From: Cephalotus follicularis
Lineage: Eukaryota > Streptophyta > Magnoliopsida > Oxalidales > Cephalotaceae
Direction of reading: 5' to 3'
Assembly (NCBI GenBank): GCA_001972305.1
Contig: BDDD01002660.1
Coordinates: 32,081-96,080, forward strand
Length of the DNA stretch: 64,000 nucleotides
Part shown: positions 22,567 through 33,700 of the stretch, in pieces
How positions within the stretch are numbered: the first letter of the stretch is position 1
How the letters are laid out: the number at the start of each line of letters is the position of its first letter
Notes under the pieces: generated by a model
The model's input: the letters and a program-made list of their open reading frames with translations, nothing else
What the model was told of the DNA's origin: nothing
Database searches by the model: none
Program-made: the position numbers and the translations under genes

Positions 22567-24073
22567 TGTTGATATTTTTATCTCAGTCATAAATTTTGAT
22601 GATAACATATCTGCGTCTAATGAGTTTCAGTTTATGTGTAAGTTAACAAAGTTGAAATTCAGGCAAAGGAAATTATTTTTATCTACTAAGGTGCAGAGCT
22701 CAGAGACTGATGGAAGAGCTTAGAGGCAAAGGCGGACCACGGTGGCAGAGAAGGCAGATCTCAATTCAGACCTCAAAGGCAAGGTAGACCTCGGTTGCAA
22801 GTGCAGAGCATACCTGAAATATGTATTGCAGAGAATACTTGAGATGTTGGCTGCAGAGTAGACATGAGATACTGGCTACTGAGCAGACTTGATACTTGCA
22901 AAGCGATGACGCTTTACTCAATAGTGTCAGTGCTTTAAGACAAAGGCGCCAGCGGTTAAAGGGGGCTATGTCAGCGCCTTAATGCATACCAAAACCTACA
23001 GAGCATATCAGAGAAACCTACAGAGCATATCAGAGGGCAGATATGCATTTTTTATTGGAAAGTAGACTTGAAGTTTGCTAAGTAGACCTGAGAGCAGATA
23101 TGCGTTAATAGTTGCAGAGAAGGCTTATTGCAAAGAAGGCTTAATGCAAAGAAGACTTGTGTTTATTATTGCAGAGCAGACTTGATACTTGCAGAGATCA
23201 GAGGGAGAGTATGCGTTTGTTACAGAGCAGATCAAAGCAGAGCTTAAGGCATAAGCCGTAAAAAAGAAAACTCAAAGCGCCAGCAGTTAATGTGCAAAGC
23301 CGCGACGCTTTATTTAAAGCGGCAACGCTTTACTAAGCGCCAAGAAGAAATTGCTAAACCGTCGAATGTTTAGACGGGAAGTCTGAAATTAAGGCATAAC
23401 AGTAATATCTAAGCGACGATGCTTTGATAGAATCCGTCGACGCTTCGATCTAAGGATTGCCATATGTCATATCTCTTTAATGCTGATTTAAAGCCAATCT
23501 TTTCCAAATTTATTCCAACGGCTCTGTGACGTCTCCAATGGATATATGCTGCAGAAACTCTATAAATAGGAGGCTTGGATCAAAAGCAAAGAAGAACGAA
23601 ATAAAAGCCAATACAACAATTAAAATCACTACAATACTTGGTCATCAAATTTCATTCAAGAGCTTCATATTCTTCATCAAGTGTTATTGTGATATTCTGA
23701 GTTGTTGTAAACGGAGCTTATTCATTTCATATCCAACCTTATAGAGGTTCTATGATATCACTAAACACCTTTGTATTACTTTGATTGTAAAGGGGAGTGA
23801 ATTCTTAGAAAGTGTTCGATTGTAAAGGGGAGTGAACCCGAAAGTGTATGTGATTGAGGTCAATCACATAAATTGTAAATGTGCACTGAATAGCTTCTGC
23901 AAAGATATTCAGGGTTGGTATTCAAGTTTGAATACTAGTGGAAACTCAAGGAGTGCCTTGAGAAAAGTGGACGCAGGCAAGAGTTTGGCCGAACCACTTT
24001 AAACCGTGTTTGCAAACTCTCTATCCCTTACTCTTTTATTTACTGCATATTGTATTGTCTGTGCTTTATTAAA
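22567..24073 (+). repeat. Right LTR of SIRE-A
   Basis: It starts TGTTGATATTTTTATCTC, close to the SIRE-B LTR start at 42533 and 61119. It carries a run of GCGTCGACGCTT-like palindromes at about 22895-23460, and a GGGGAGTGAACCC block near 23790-23840 that the SIRE-B LTRs share. The 3' end is taken where Copia-2 gag resumes, and may be off by tens of bases. Confidence 0.75.
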
Positions 24074-24990
24074 TCTCTTGGGTTGCCCTATTGGACCAAC
24101 AAAAGTGAAGATAGAGAATGAGGATCGGGCACTTCACTTGTTAGCATCATTGTCCACGTTATATGATCATATAGTTATCACACTATTGTTGGATATGATA
24201 CTCTTTCTTTGGATGAGGTCGTTGATTCTTTATTGATGAATGAGACAAACAAGAAGTGCAGCAACAAGGTGCCATCAGGAGAGCGTAGCACCTTGAATAC
24301 AATGTAGTGGTGGTCAGAAAGGTAGATTAGAGGAACAAGATGATGAGTTTAGCGGAGTTAGAGTGCGCTCAAAGTTGAAGGTTCGCAGTAGAAACAGAAA
24401 GTGTTCTGTGTGCAATGAAGAAAAACATGTAACGAAGGATTGTCCTCAGTTCAAGAACTTCCTAAAAGGGAAAGGAAAATCATCTGAGTGTTCAGTAGTT
24501 GAGGCATCATCGGATGATGATGTGTATTTTGCTACACCTTCAGGTACGATTACTTAAGATTGGATTCTATATTCTGGTTGTGCATTTCACATGTGTGTAG
24601 TCACGAAACAGTTTAACACATATCAAACTTGCGATAGTGGTATGGCCAATGTGGCAAATAATGCAGAGTGCAAGGTTATTGGGATTGGATCGGTACGGAT
24701 TCACATGTTTGACGAAGTGGTAAGAACTTTGACTGATGTTCGACATGTGCCATATCTGAAGAAGAATCTGATTTCGCTAGATACTTTGGATTCAAGAGGG
24801 TGCAAGTTTACTATTGAAGGTGGAGGCATGAGAGTCACCAAAAGGGCATTGGTGATACTGCATGGGAGGATGATTAGAAAGCTGTACAGACTTGTAGGGA
24901 CTGTTCAGACTGGTGGAGGTTTAGAAAGCTGTACAGACTTGTAGGGACTGTTCAGACTGGTGGAGGTTCTGTTAAATCCCAAGCGAGTGC
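24074..24990 (+). pseudogene. Copia-2 gag second half, zinc knuckle and protease region (fossil)
   Basis: It opens with VKIENEDRALHLLASL, the part of Tork-type gag that follows the block ending at 7321, so both fragments belong to one copy. A CCHC knuckle (C-S-V-C-N-E-E-K-H-V-T-K-D-C) lies at about 24396-24450 and an aspartic-protease-like region with LTDVRHVPYLKKNLISL at about 24730-24780. A perfect 47-bp tandem duplication follows. Broken in several places, and the rest of pol is absent. Confidence 0.7.
24874..24967 (+). repeat. Perfect 47-bp tandem duplication
   Basis: Two identical adjacent 47-bp units, 24874-24920 and 24921-24967, each starting TTAGAAAGCTGTACAG, lie in the decayed protease region of Copia-2. 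Identity over the whole unit suggests a recent slippage or repair event in an otherwise old copy. Confidence 0.9.
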
Positions 24991-25288
24991 TACAGTTGAG
25001 GGATGAGGATATGAGATGGTTCGCCCAGAGGTTGGATGTAGATCAAACAAGAAATGAGTGACGTTTGTTTCTAATCTTGAGTGTGGCGTTGTTCTCTTTG
25101 AATGTAAGGGAGAGGTGGAGCCGCATCGCTACATTGAACTGAGAGCCCTATGTGAAGGCGTGTACACCATAGGTAGGGGTGTAGGGTCATGACGGTTAGG
25201 ACATGACAAACATACAGAGACATGAATTGATGATAACTAGTGATGCTTCAGGATGACTGGCTAGAAGAATTCAAGCCAAGGTAGAGAT

Positions 25289-25697
25289 TGTTGGGTTTGT
25301 GTCTTATATTCTTTTTACTGGGCTTTAATGTAGTTCGGTCAAGTTGGGTCAAATACATGTAATGCTAAGTAGTTTATGATTAGGGTTCAAGTTTCCCTAT
25401 ATTTATGTCTCTTGTAATTATAAACCTATATCAGTGGATAGAGAGATAAGTGTTTAAGAGGCTGTAAAACAAGTAGTACCTAGAAACAGGAATCTCTAAG
25501 AACTGAGAGAATTGTGGTGATGATCTAATTTTTGATCGATCAAGAATAGAATATCTCCCTGGTGGATTCTCTGTGGACGTAGGTCAATTTAGATCGAACC
25601 ATCTGTGTGTTCTTGTTTGTGATTTCTTTATTATTATTCGTGTATGTTTTCTTCGGGTCAATTCGTGCAAGAACGGGGAAGACCGTTATTCTTAACA
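25289..25697 (+). repeat. 3' LTR of Copia-2
   Basis: It follows a purine-rich tract (AAGGTAGAGAT) and runs from TGTTGGGTTTG to CGTTATTCTTAACA, with TG...CA ends and about 409 bp. A promoter-like CCCTATATTTAT lies near 25394. No clear partner LTR survives at the 5' end, so dating is not possible. Confidence 0.6.
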
Positions 25698-26029
25698 AAT
25701 ACTAAGAGTTAAACCAACGTAGGAACTAACATATCTGATTAACCTTAATAGCTACGAAATAATTTTACATTTCACATAATAGAGGAACGAATGTGTGTCT
25801 GTCATGAACATTGTTAACTTTTTCTATAATAGGGGAGACACTCATAGTTTGATTGTTGGCGATGTGGGTTTGTTGTGACTTCGGACAATATACAAATTCT
25901 TTCTACTCCTACTCAAGGGATTAATCCCCTTTCTTAGGATTAAAATATAATATATTCAATAAATAATCAATGTTAACTAACAATTATACGAAAAAAAATT
26001 ATTTTTGCCCCCACCCCCCCAACGTATGG

Positions 26030-26226
26030 GGTGATTTTAATATGGCGTTCCAAATTTAAAAAGTTTCAATTTGACGTATAGAATTTTAATTTGACTTCAA
26101 TTTCACGTTTTTGTCAGCATACTGTTAGGAGGCCGTTAAAATAGAAGTTAAAAGCAATGTCGTTTTGAAACTTTAGAGGCCAAATTGAATCTTCTAAAAT
26201 TTGGGACACCAAATTAAAATCATTCA
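26030..26226. mobile_element. MITE, copy 1
   Basis: About 197 bp. The left end GGTGATTTTAATATGGC and the right end CAAATTAAAATCATTC are imperfect inverted repeats of about 30 bp. It is related to the copy at 26898-27091. No coding capacity. Superfamily not determined, and no clear target duplication. Confidence 0.6.
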
Positions 26227-26897
26227 TATAAATTACAGTGCAAAAATGAAAATTTTTATATTTAATAATATTAGTATTAAGTAGTGTTGTAAAATGAATT
26301 GATATTCATTAATTATTAGTCGAATCTACAAAATGTTATTAAAACTGAAAATAAAAAATTAATAAGTAAATTACAAATTATAATCAACATATCTCAATAA
26401 ATCATTTAATAGATAATTTTAGTTTTTTTTAAATTTATAAAATAAAAACTAAACTCAACTTTTTGGAAATGTAAAAACTTAACAAAAGAATAGGAAAAAA
26501 TTTGTAAGAGAAAAAATATAGAATTATCTTTTGTCAACGAAATATGGTAGAAATTAGAGGCTTAAAAATTAAAGTCAGAGAGATGAGAAAAAAAAATTCA
26601 ATATATTATACACGTGTAAATCTAAAATATAAGTTATGCAAATGATAATTTCTGCAATTAATTGTAGATATAACAACTTATTGTAGCTCACAATCTTAGT
26701 TATTATTATTTATTTTCTTATTTATTGTTATTTAGATTTTATGAAAAAATTCTTTGTTCTATAATTTTATTGAAAATATGTTATTAATAATTTTAATTCT
26801 CTTATTTATTATTGTTAATTAATTGAATTTTTACGTGATTTTAATACTATTTAATGAATATTATATATCAAAAAGAAAAATTTTCATTTTTATATAC

Positions 26898-27091
26898 GAG
26901 TGATTTTAATTTAGCATTTCAAATTTAAAAAGTCTTAATTTGACGTCTGTAATATCAAAATGACATCATTTTAGTTTTTAATTTAACGACACCCAACCAT
27001 ATGTTGGCATAGACACATAATTGAAACCAATTTAAACGATAGATATCAAATTGATACCTTTTAAATTTAAGGTATTAAATTAAAATCACTC
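26898..27091. mobile_element. MITE, copy 2
   Basis: About 194 bp with inverted ends GAGTGATTTTAATTTAGC and ATTAAATTAAAATCACTC. Same family as 26030-26226, and it ends about 50 bp before the duplicated P450 promoter. Confidence 0.65.
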
Positions 27092-27140
27092 ATTTAAATT
27101 TCGAGTTAAATATAATTTCTTTCCTAATTATACTTATTAT

Positions 27141-27412
27141 AGAGATATAAAGTAGGATAATGTGGCACTTGACACATAGTCGCCACGTCATATGCGTCCA
27201 GTCGCGAAGCCAAAAAAAAAAAATGTGGCTCATAGCATTTGTGTTATAATTATTATATGTTTGAAGTAACGTGAAACACAATGCATCCTAAAATATCAAG
27301 ACTAGTAACTAGGAACTTCTGCTTCAAGTTCCAACAACCGCTATGGCTACCACTTTATGTAATCTTTGTTTGGTATCTCTTATTGATGTCAATAGGTTTT
27401 CCTAAAATATAA
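27141..27412 (+). pseudogene. Truncated tandem duplicate of the P450 promoter and N-terminus
   Basis: 27141-27412 aligns with 27584-27840: AGAGATAT at the start, a CCAAAAAAA run with GTGGCT, GAAGTAA-GTGAA, ATGCAT-C-TAAAATATCAA, TTCCAACA, ATCTTTGTTT-GTATCTC, and GATGTCA-A-GGTTTTC. It therefore copies about 140 bp of promoter, the 5' leader and the first 40-odd codons, then stops. From the first ATG (27281) a 43-codon frame is still open and ends in a hydrophobic segment like the P450 membrane anchor. The second ATG, the likely true P450 start, is lost. It is probably a dead partial duplication. It could act as a second promoter or an upstream ORF if the locus is transcribed from here. Confidence 0.7.
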
Positions 27413-27671
27413 TTTTTTGTTTACACTTACTGTTAAGAGGACTATTTCGTATCATTCCAAATTAATGGATTAATTGGTATTTATAACTAAAAGTAAACGA
27501 CTAAAAATAATTTATGGAATAAAAAATCTAAATTATGATTTATGCAACAATGAATCAATAATAACTGATCATTATTAATTATTAGAGATATGATGTAGTG
27601 CATGCCATATGGTGACCATGATGCATCCACTTACGATGCCAAAAAAACAGGTGGCTGATAGCACTGCTGAG

Positions 27672-27683
27672 ATATATATATAT
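27672..27683 (+). promoter_or_regulatory. TATA box of the P450 gene
   Basis: ATATATATATAT just before GCGAGAAG. Transcription starting about 30 bp downstream would begin near the first ATG (27706), which argues for the second ATG at 27736 as the true start. Confidence 0.5.
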
Positions 27684-27735
27684 GCGAGAAGTAATGTGAA
27701 CCAAAATGCATCGTAAAATATCAAAACTTGCAGTT

Positions 27736-30700
27736 ATGGACTACTTTTTCAAAGTTCCAACAGTTGTTATGACTAGCTTGTTCGCTTTTGCAATCTTTGT
27801 TTTGTATCTCGTATGGATGTCAAGAGGTTTTCATACAAACAGGAGCAAGAAGAGAGCTCCACCAGAAGCTGGTGGTGGGTGGCCCGTGATAGGCCACCTA
27901 CACCTCTTAGGAGGACCACGAATGCCTCAAATAGTATTGGGAGACATGGCTGACAAGTACGGACCAGTCTACACTATCAAGCTAGGTGTGCATCGTAACT
28001 TGGTTGAAAGCAGTTGGGAGATGGCTAAAGAGTGTCTTGATACCAATGATAAATTGTTCGCGAATCGTCCAAAAATTCTTGCTTTGGAGCTCCTGGGATA
28101 CAATTTCTCTATGTTTGCATTCGGTCCCTATGATCATTATTGGCGCCGAATGCGCAAGATTGTTACTCTTCAGCTCCTCTCAAATCATCGGCTTGAGATG
28201 CTCAAACATGTACGACAATCTGAAGTGAAGGTATCATTAAAAGAATTGTACCAATCGTGGGTCAATAAAAAGGATATTTCAAATCAGGCATTGGTGGATA
28301 TGAGGAGATGGTTTAACACTACAACTATTAATGTTATTGTAAGTATGCTGGTAGGGAAGCAACCTGATCAAGATAGTGGGAGATGGATACAGACAGTGAC
28401 CAAGTTCTTTGAGTTGGCAGGGACTTTTGTTGTAGCAGATGCTCTACCTATTTTGAGGAAGTTAGATATAGGAGGACATGAGAGGGCAATGAAGCAGACA
28501 GCAAAAGAATTAGACCATGTTGCTCAGGGATGGTTAGAGGAGCACAAGAAGAGGAGAGTTTCCGGTGCGGTGAACGCCGGTGGGGAAGACTTCATGGATG
28601 CTATGCTAACCATTCTTGATGAGGAAGAGGACTTCTCCAATCATGATGCTGATACCATCAACAAATCTACCAGCCTGGTAAGTTGCTTCTGCTGAGTACT
28701 CTAAAATCATGATTTATGCTTTAACGTTCTCACTGCGTGGGAATTTATGCTTGCATTCCATACGTTCCCTTATTAACTCTTATTGATATTTATATTGGAT
28801 TAATTTCTATGAAAGAAGAAAGAGTAAAATACAAAAATACCTATGAATTTTAGATTTGTTAACACTTTGTCTCATATGTTTTCAAATAATACAAAAACCC
28901 TTTCATTTTTAAGTCCGTTTGACCATTATGCCCCTTCAGATTTGAGTCTGTTTAACGATTAACCCCATCAGATTTGAGTCTGTTTAAGGATTAACCCATT
29001 TATTATAAATATAAATTATAAGTCAATGTAATATATATAATATTTGAAAATACAGGGGGTTAAGTGTTATCGAGTTTAAATCTCAAGGGGTTTTTTGTAT
29101 TTTAACAAAAAAAAAATAAACAGAGATCACATAAAATAATTATATATAACTATTTTGTTTTATATGAAACTAGTGAATTGTCAAATTCAAAACGGAGGTA
29201 ATGGAATATAATTTACTCTTTTTTAAAAGGAAAAAAGGGATAATATGCTGATTGTTAGAAATTTATGAAATTAACTTATAAAGAAATTGAGAGAGAAATT
29301 AAGAGAGAATAAAATATTTTCTTATTATGAATTTCTTAATTTCTTCTTAACAATACATTCATATTTATAGGAATTTAGGGGGTTGTTGGAATAGTAATCA
29401 TGGTTGTTGCAATAGTAATTCATTACTAATTTTACAATACTCCCCCATGAATTTCTATTCTACATTACTATGACTGACTCGTTAAAACCTTATTAAGAAA
29501 AACTCATTGGGATAAAAACCTTTGCGAAAGAAAAAGAGTAAAGTCTCCCCTTGAAGCAAAACGTCATAAGTTCTTGTACTGTATTAATGAAGATATTTAA
29601 TCTGACGCATCCCAATATCATGTCTGAGCTTCTTGAATGTAGTACCTGGTAATGCATTCGTAAATAATTCCTCTAAATTGCCATTTGATCGGATTTGTTG
29701 TACATCAATATCACCATTTTTTTGAAGCCATTGGGTGTAGAAGAATTTTGGTGAAATATGTTTCATTCGATCACCCTTAATATATCCTCCTCTGAGTTGT
29801 GTAATACAAACAGCATTATCTTCATATATTACTATGGGATTATTTTTAATCGAGGATAGTCCACACGATTCTTGTATATGTTGAATCATTGATCTCAACC
29901 ATATACATTCTCGGCTTGCTTCATGAATTGTAAGGATCTCTGAATGATTCGAAGAAGTTGATGTCATTGTCTGTTTTGTTGATCTCCATGATATAGCAGT
30001 GTCACAAAAGGTAAAGACATAACCGGCTTGTGATCTTGTTTTATGTGGATCAGACAAGTATCCCGCATTAGCATATCCAATCAATGTTGATTTTGCTCCT
30101 CTTGGATAAAATAGACCCATATCAGTGATTCCACGCAGATAGCGCATTATGTGCTTAATTTCATTCCAGTGCCTTCTTGTTGGTGTAGAGCTATATCTTG
30201 CTAGCAAATTAACGGAAAATACAATATCAGGTCTTGTGTAATTTGCAAGATACAATAGTGCTCCGATTGTGCTAAGATAAGGGACTTCAGGTGACAGAAT
30301 TTCTTCTCCTTCTTCTTGAGGACGAAATGGATCCTTCTTGACATCAAGAGATCGTATGACCATTTGAGTGCTTAGAGGATAAGCTTTGTCCATGTTGAAT
30401 CGACTAAGAACCTTTTCAGTGTATGTGGATTGATGGATGAAGATCCCAGATGATATGTGCTGCACCTGTATACCAAGACATAATTTTGTTTTTCCAAGAT
30501 TTTTCATTTCAAACTCACCTTTTAAATAGGTTGTAATCTTTGTAAGTTATTTAGAAGTACCTACAAGATTTAAGTCATCCACATATACTGCAATAATAGC
30601 AAATCCATCGTTAGATTTTTTTGATAAAAATACATGATCATATTTGATCATTTGTATATCTTTCTTTGATTAAATATTCACTTAGTCGATTGTACTACAT

Positions 30701-33700
30701 TTGACCAGATTGTTTCAATCCATACAACGAACGTTGTATCTTAATTGAATACATGTGACGAGATTTGTTCGATTCATGAACTTTAAATCCATCAGGAATT
30801 CTCATATATATGTCACTATCAAGTGATCCATATAAGTATGTTGTTACTACTTCCATAAGACGAGTTTCAAGTCCGTTCGAAGCAGCCATACTCATTAGGA
30901 ATCGAAAAGTGATTCCACCAATAACTGGAGAATATATTTCATGATAATCAATACCTTATCTCTGTGAGAACCCTTGAGCTACAAACCTTACTTTGCATCT
31001 CACAATTTCATTTTTCTCATTTCGTTTTCGAACAAATATCCATCTGAATCCAACAGGGGTTACACCATTTGGTGTTTGAATTTTTGGTCCAAATACTTTT
31101 CGTTTGGACAAAGATTGCAACTCTACTTTATTGCATCTTTCCATTTTGGCCAATCATTTCTTTGTTGACATTGTTCAACACTTTGTGGTTCAGGATCCAT
31201 AACAGAATTTGTAATATCCAATGCAACGACATAGGCAAACTTGTCATTAACTATAATCTCATCTCGATTCTATATTTCTTCATTATGTGCATAATTAATC
31301 GAGACTTCTTGATTTTGAAATCCCACAGCCTCTTCAGGGCTTTGTACTCTCTCTGGTGTCAATGTGGGTTATGGAAATAACACATTATCTTGTGTTAATG
31401 CTATTTCAGGTTTTGTACACAACCCTTATTTGCCTTTCATTTTTGTGGTACAATATCTTTAGCACAAATTGGTCTACCACGTTTCAACTGTGGTTTAGAC
31501 TTTAATATATTGATTGAGCTTTCACTAGCTTTAGATATATCAATTCTTTCTAGAGCATTCACAGCTGGTATATAAGATTTTACCACTTTTTGAGCATCAT
31601 TAAATGCATATGGCATTTGATTAGCAATATTTTATAAATTAATGATCCTTTGAACTTGAAGTTCACATTCATTTGTACGTGAATCAAAATTATGTACTCT
31701 TGATGCTTTCCATGAATTTTCATTTTCATTTTTCAATAAAATCTTGTCTCCCCCTAACACTGAGAAAACCAATTCATCAAAGTGACAGTCTGCATAACAT
31801 GCAGTAAACATGTCACCTGTTAATGATTCAAGATACCTTATAATTGATGGAGAATCAAATCCCACATAAACGCCAAGTCTGCGTTGTGGTCCCATCTTAC
31901 TCCACTGAGTAGGTGAAATAGGAACATATACTGCACATCCAAACACTTTTAAGTAGGATATGTTTGGTTCTTGAACAAGAAGAAGTTGCAATGGAGAATA
32001 TTTATGATATGCAGTCGGTTTATACGTATAAGAGCCGTAGCATGCAATATCGCATGTCCTAGAGCTGAAATGGGTAACTTTGACCTCATCAACAAAGGAC
32101 GAGCAATCAATTGAAGTCTTTTAATAAAAGATTCGGCTAACCCATTTTGGGTCTGTACGTGAGGAACATGATGTTCAATGACAATTCCTATTGCCATACA
32201 ATATTCATCAAATGCTTTGGAACAAAATTCAGCAGTATTATCTAGCCGAATAGACTTTATAGGATGATCTAGAAATTGTGCTCATAATTTATTTATTTGA
32301 GCTAATAGTCTCGCAAATGCAATATTGCGAGTTGAAAGTAAGCATATATGCGATCATCTTGTCGATGCATCTACTAAGACCATGAAATACCGAAATGGTC
32401 CAGATGGTGGATTAATCGATCCAAAAATATTTCCTTGAATTCTCTATAAGAATTTTGGAGATTCTACAACCAATTTTGTTGTAGATGGTCTTATAATGAG
32501 TTTTCTTTGCGAACAAGCAATGCAATGGTTCTCATTATTCAATAGCATATTCTGATTCTTAAGTGGATGTCAAGTGAATTTTCAATGATTCAACGCATCA
32601 TTATCACACATTGGTGGCCTAGCCATTCATGCCAAATCATGAACCCTTTTAAGTTTATGACTTTTGAATCCACAACATTATGAGATTCAATTGCTCTAAT
32701 TTTCATAATGTATAGCCCAAAAGAAAGTCTAGGGAGTTTCTCTAATATTTGCTTTCGGTCGAAGGCATTACCAGTGATATAGAGATATTCTTTACCATTT
32801 TCATTTGTGGTTTCAATATGATAACCATTACGGCGAATATCTTTGAAACTAAGCAAGTTTCTTCTAGACTTTGTCGAATATAAAGCATCTGTGATGAACA
32901 TTTGTGTTCCATTTGATAACACAAAACTGGCCATCCAAGAACCTTCAATTAGGCCTGATGTACCAGAAATTGTTCTGACATTAGATTTTGCTATTGTTAA
33001 ATATGAAAAATATTTTTCATTCTGAAGTATTGTGTGTGTTGTTGCACTGTCAGCTATGCATATATCTCCAATATCCATTATATGATGATCTATAGATAAA
33101 AACACACATGTTATGAATAAATATAACTATGTTACATTTATTATTTCATAAGCACTTTATTCAAAAGTGATAAATATTAAAACAATGGCATATAACATCA
33201 ACCGAAATAGAAGTCTTCGTCGACAATCACATGATTCATTTTCTCATTTGGATTAGTTATGAAATTAGGAATGTCTAAATGAGTTGTACCCATTGAAACA
33301 AAGTCTTATTGCGTAGTTTCCAAAGGGTCACAATGACCAATAAAATTTGTTTCAATTTGTCTGTCTTTCTCTTTTAGAGAAGCTTGATATCAGTCGACCA
33401 AATGCTTCGCTGTGCAACAAGCACGGTACCAATGACGTTCCATACTACATCGGTTGTAATTACCCTTTTTATTTTGGGCTTGTCCAGCATTGCTAGATTG
33501 TCTAGGATTGCGCCACTATTGACATTGTTTTGTATCAGAATTTTGCCATTTTATGCTATCATTATTACGTGGCCCCAAGAAATTTTGATTTCTTCCACTG
33601 CCACGTCCTCGTCCACGCCCTCTTCCCCGTCCTTCAAAATAGGAGGAAGTTGCATTTACCTCTGGTAAAGGGCCTGAACCAGTCGGATGACTGTCATGAT

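Larger units (their letters stand above)
7322..24073. mobile_element. SIRE-A: two SIRE-type Copia LTRs in inverted orientation around a 159-bp internal remnant
   Basis: The right LTR (22567-24073, plus strand, TGTTGATATTTTTATC...) follows an AAAAAATGGGGAGAT polypurine tract. The left LTR is the same sequence on the minus strand. It survives as four blocks, 7322-8256, 12079-12092, 19067-19413 and 22238-22407, separated by three later insertions. The blocks total about 1,466 bp against about 1,507 bp for the right LTR, and one stretch of about 40 bp is missing at the X1 site. Only 22408-22566 remains between the LTRs. Normal LTR pairs are direct repeats, so this is a rearranged copy without coding capacity. 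Target duplications could not be settled. Confidence 0.8.
6035..25697 (+). mobile_element. Copia-2: old Tork-like Copia element, split by a 16.8-kb nested insertion
   Basis: A primer-binding site TGGTATCAGAG (initiator Met tRNA type) lies at about 6162 after a short LTR-like end. Gag follows to about 7321, stops in mid-domain, and resumes at about 24074 with the next part of the same domain. A CCHC knuckle, a protease-like region and a 3' LTR (25289-25697, TGTTGGG...TTCTTAACA) follow. Integrase, RT and RNase H are missing, so the element also lost most of pol by deletion. It is broken many times and is the oldest layer of the nest. The 5' LTR is short and unlike the 3' LTR, so the left limit is uncertain. 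Confidence 0.75.
25698..27140. other. AT-rich spacer with two related MITEs
   Basis: Between Copia-2 and the P450 locus. Apart from the MITEs at 26030-26226 and 26898-27091 it is plain AT-rich sequence with no exon, motif or long repeat. Confidence 0.5.
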
